From an uncultured Spirochaetaceae bacterium (lineage in GTDB: Bacteria > Spirochaetota > Spirochaetia > Sphaerochaetales > Sphaerochaetaceae): a stretch of 60,717 bases of DNA. Shown here piece after piece: positions 60,694-60,717 of this stretch (its first letter is position 1; the number at the start of each line of letters is the position of its first letter). Where the stretch lies: the NCBI GenBank assembly GCA_900321635.1, contig ONWV01000001.1, positions 1 to 60,717 on the forward strand, in the 5' to 3' direction. A program made the position numbers and the translations under genes. The notes under the pieces were generated by a model that made no database searches, was not told the origin of the DNA, and worked only from the letters and a program-made list of their open reading frames with translations.

Positions 60694-60717
60694 TCAGTTG
60701 GTTTTCATGTACCTGTG
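60694..60717 (-). CDS. C-terminal end of a glycine-rich lipoprotein paralogue (cut by the window)
   Basis: The last codons read HRYMKTN-stop, nearly the same as the KRFMKTN-stop of the lipoprotein at 53219-53989, and a terminator follows. Only seven codons are visible, so the call rests on this match. Confidence 0.5.
   Translation of the reverse strand, partial: HRYMKTN

Noticed and set aside
1-60717. tRNA, rRNA, transposase, integrase or prophage genes
   Set aside because: None recognised on either strand by reading; a dedicated tRNA scan was not possible here.

Overview
The window looks like a contig from a host-associated, fermentative spirochaete (Sphaerochaetaceae- or Treponemataceae-like). 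This is inferred from the mix of families: BMP-type ABC importer, SpoIIE/STAS partner switching, monomeric [FeFe] hydrogenase, hexuronate catabolism, a TamB-like envelope protein and Cys-lipobox lipoproteins. No rRNA, tRNA, CRISPR array or transposase was seen. Genes are densely packed with no gene-free stretch above about 300 bases. Both ends look like assembly ends: the left end is an apparent TamB/flippase chimera, and the right end cuts a lipoprotein gene after its last seven codons.

Layout. 1-4148 (-): TamB-like protein. 4254-9885 (+): thymidylate kinase, then a four-gene BMP-family ABC importer with a strong terminator. 9954-12334: adenylate kinase, an extended uracil phosphoribosyltransferase and a TPR lipoprotein. 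12321-16557: RNase H with split chromate transporter (-), then a B12/iron-type ABC importer (+). 16564-22642: CYTH protein, membrane protein, exonuclease III, an E2-like acyltransferase with its acyl-CoA synthetase, and a diadenylate-cyclase-like protein. 22759-33554: the hexuronate operon (uxaE, uxuB, PfkB kinase, gnd, terminator, LarA-type epimerase, uxaC, eda-kdgK fusion) with a divergent GntR regulator. 33659-38027: STAS protein, SpoIIE phosphatase, kduI, sugar isomerase. 38031-43565: hpt, purA, purB and an HTH-cupin-acyl-CoA ligase fusion. 43645-48760: HAD phosphatase, citrate synthase, isocitrate dehydrogenase, aconitase. 48818-53145: esterase, Fe-S aldo/keto reductase, phosphoglycerate mutase, [FeFe] hydrogenase. 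53219-60717: accessory tail with glycine-rich lipoproteins, a DUF4143 ATPase, an AlbA/Schlafen-like regulator, DUF3795 and a nucleosidase-like protein.

How the genes work together. The main theme is sugar acids. Galacturonate and glucuronate enter through UxaC, are interconverted by UxaE and reduced by UxuB to mannonate. No mannonate dehydratase is present; instead the operon carries a LarA-family 2-epimerase, a PfkB kinase and 6-phosphogluconate dehydrogenase, which together could run mannonate to gluconate to 6-phosphogluconate to ribulose-5-phosphate. The KduI and Eda-KdgK proteins would serve a separate KDG arm from unsaturated uronates. This wiring is inference and is the most interesting metabolic hypothesis here.

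Regulatory theme. Many genes start without a Shine-Dalgarno sequence exactly 6-7 bases after a good -10 box, suggesting widespread leaderless transcripts. Several divergent pairs have overlapping -35 boxes. Two accessory genes (the DUF4143 ATPase and the AlbA protein) carry ordered repeat arrays in their promoters that look like dedicated operators.
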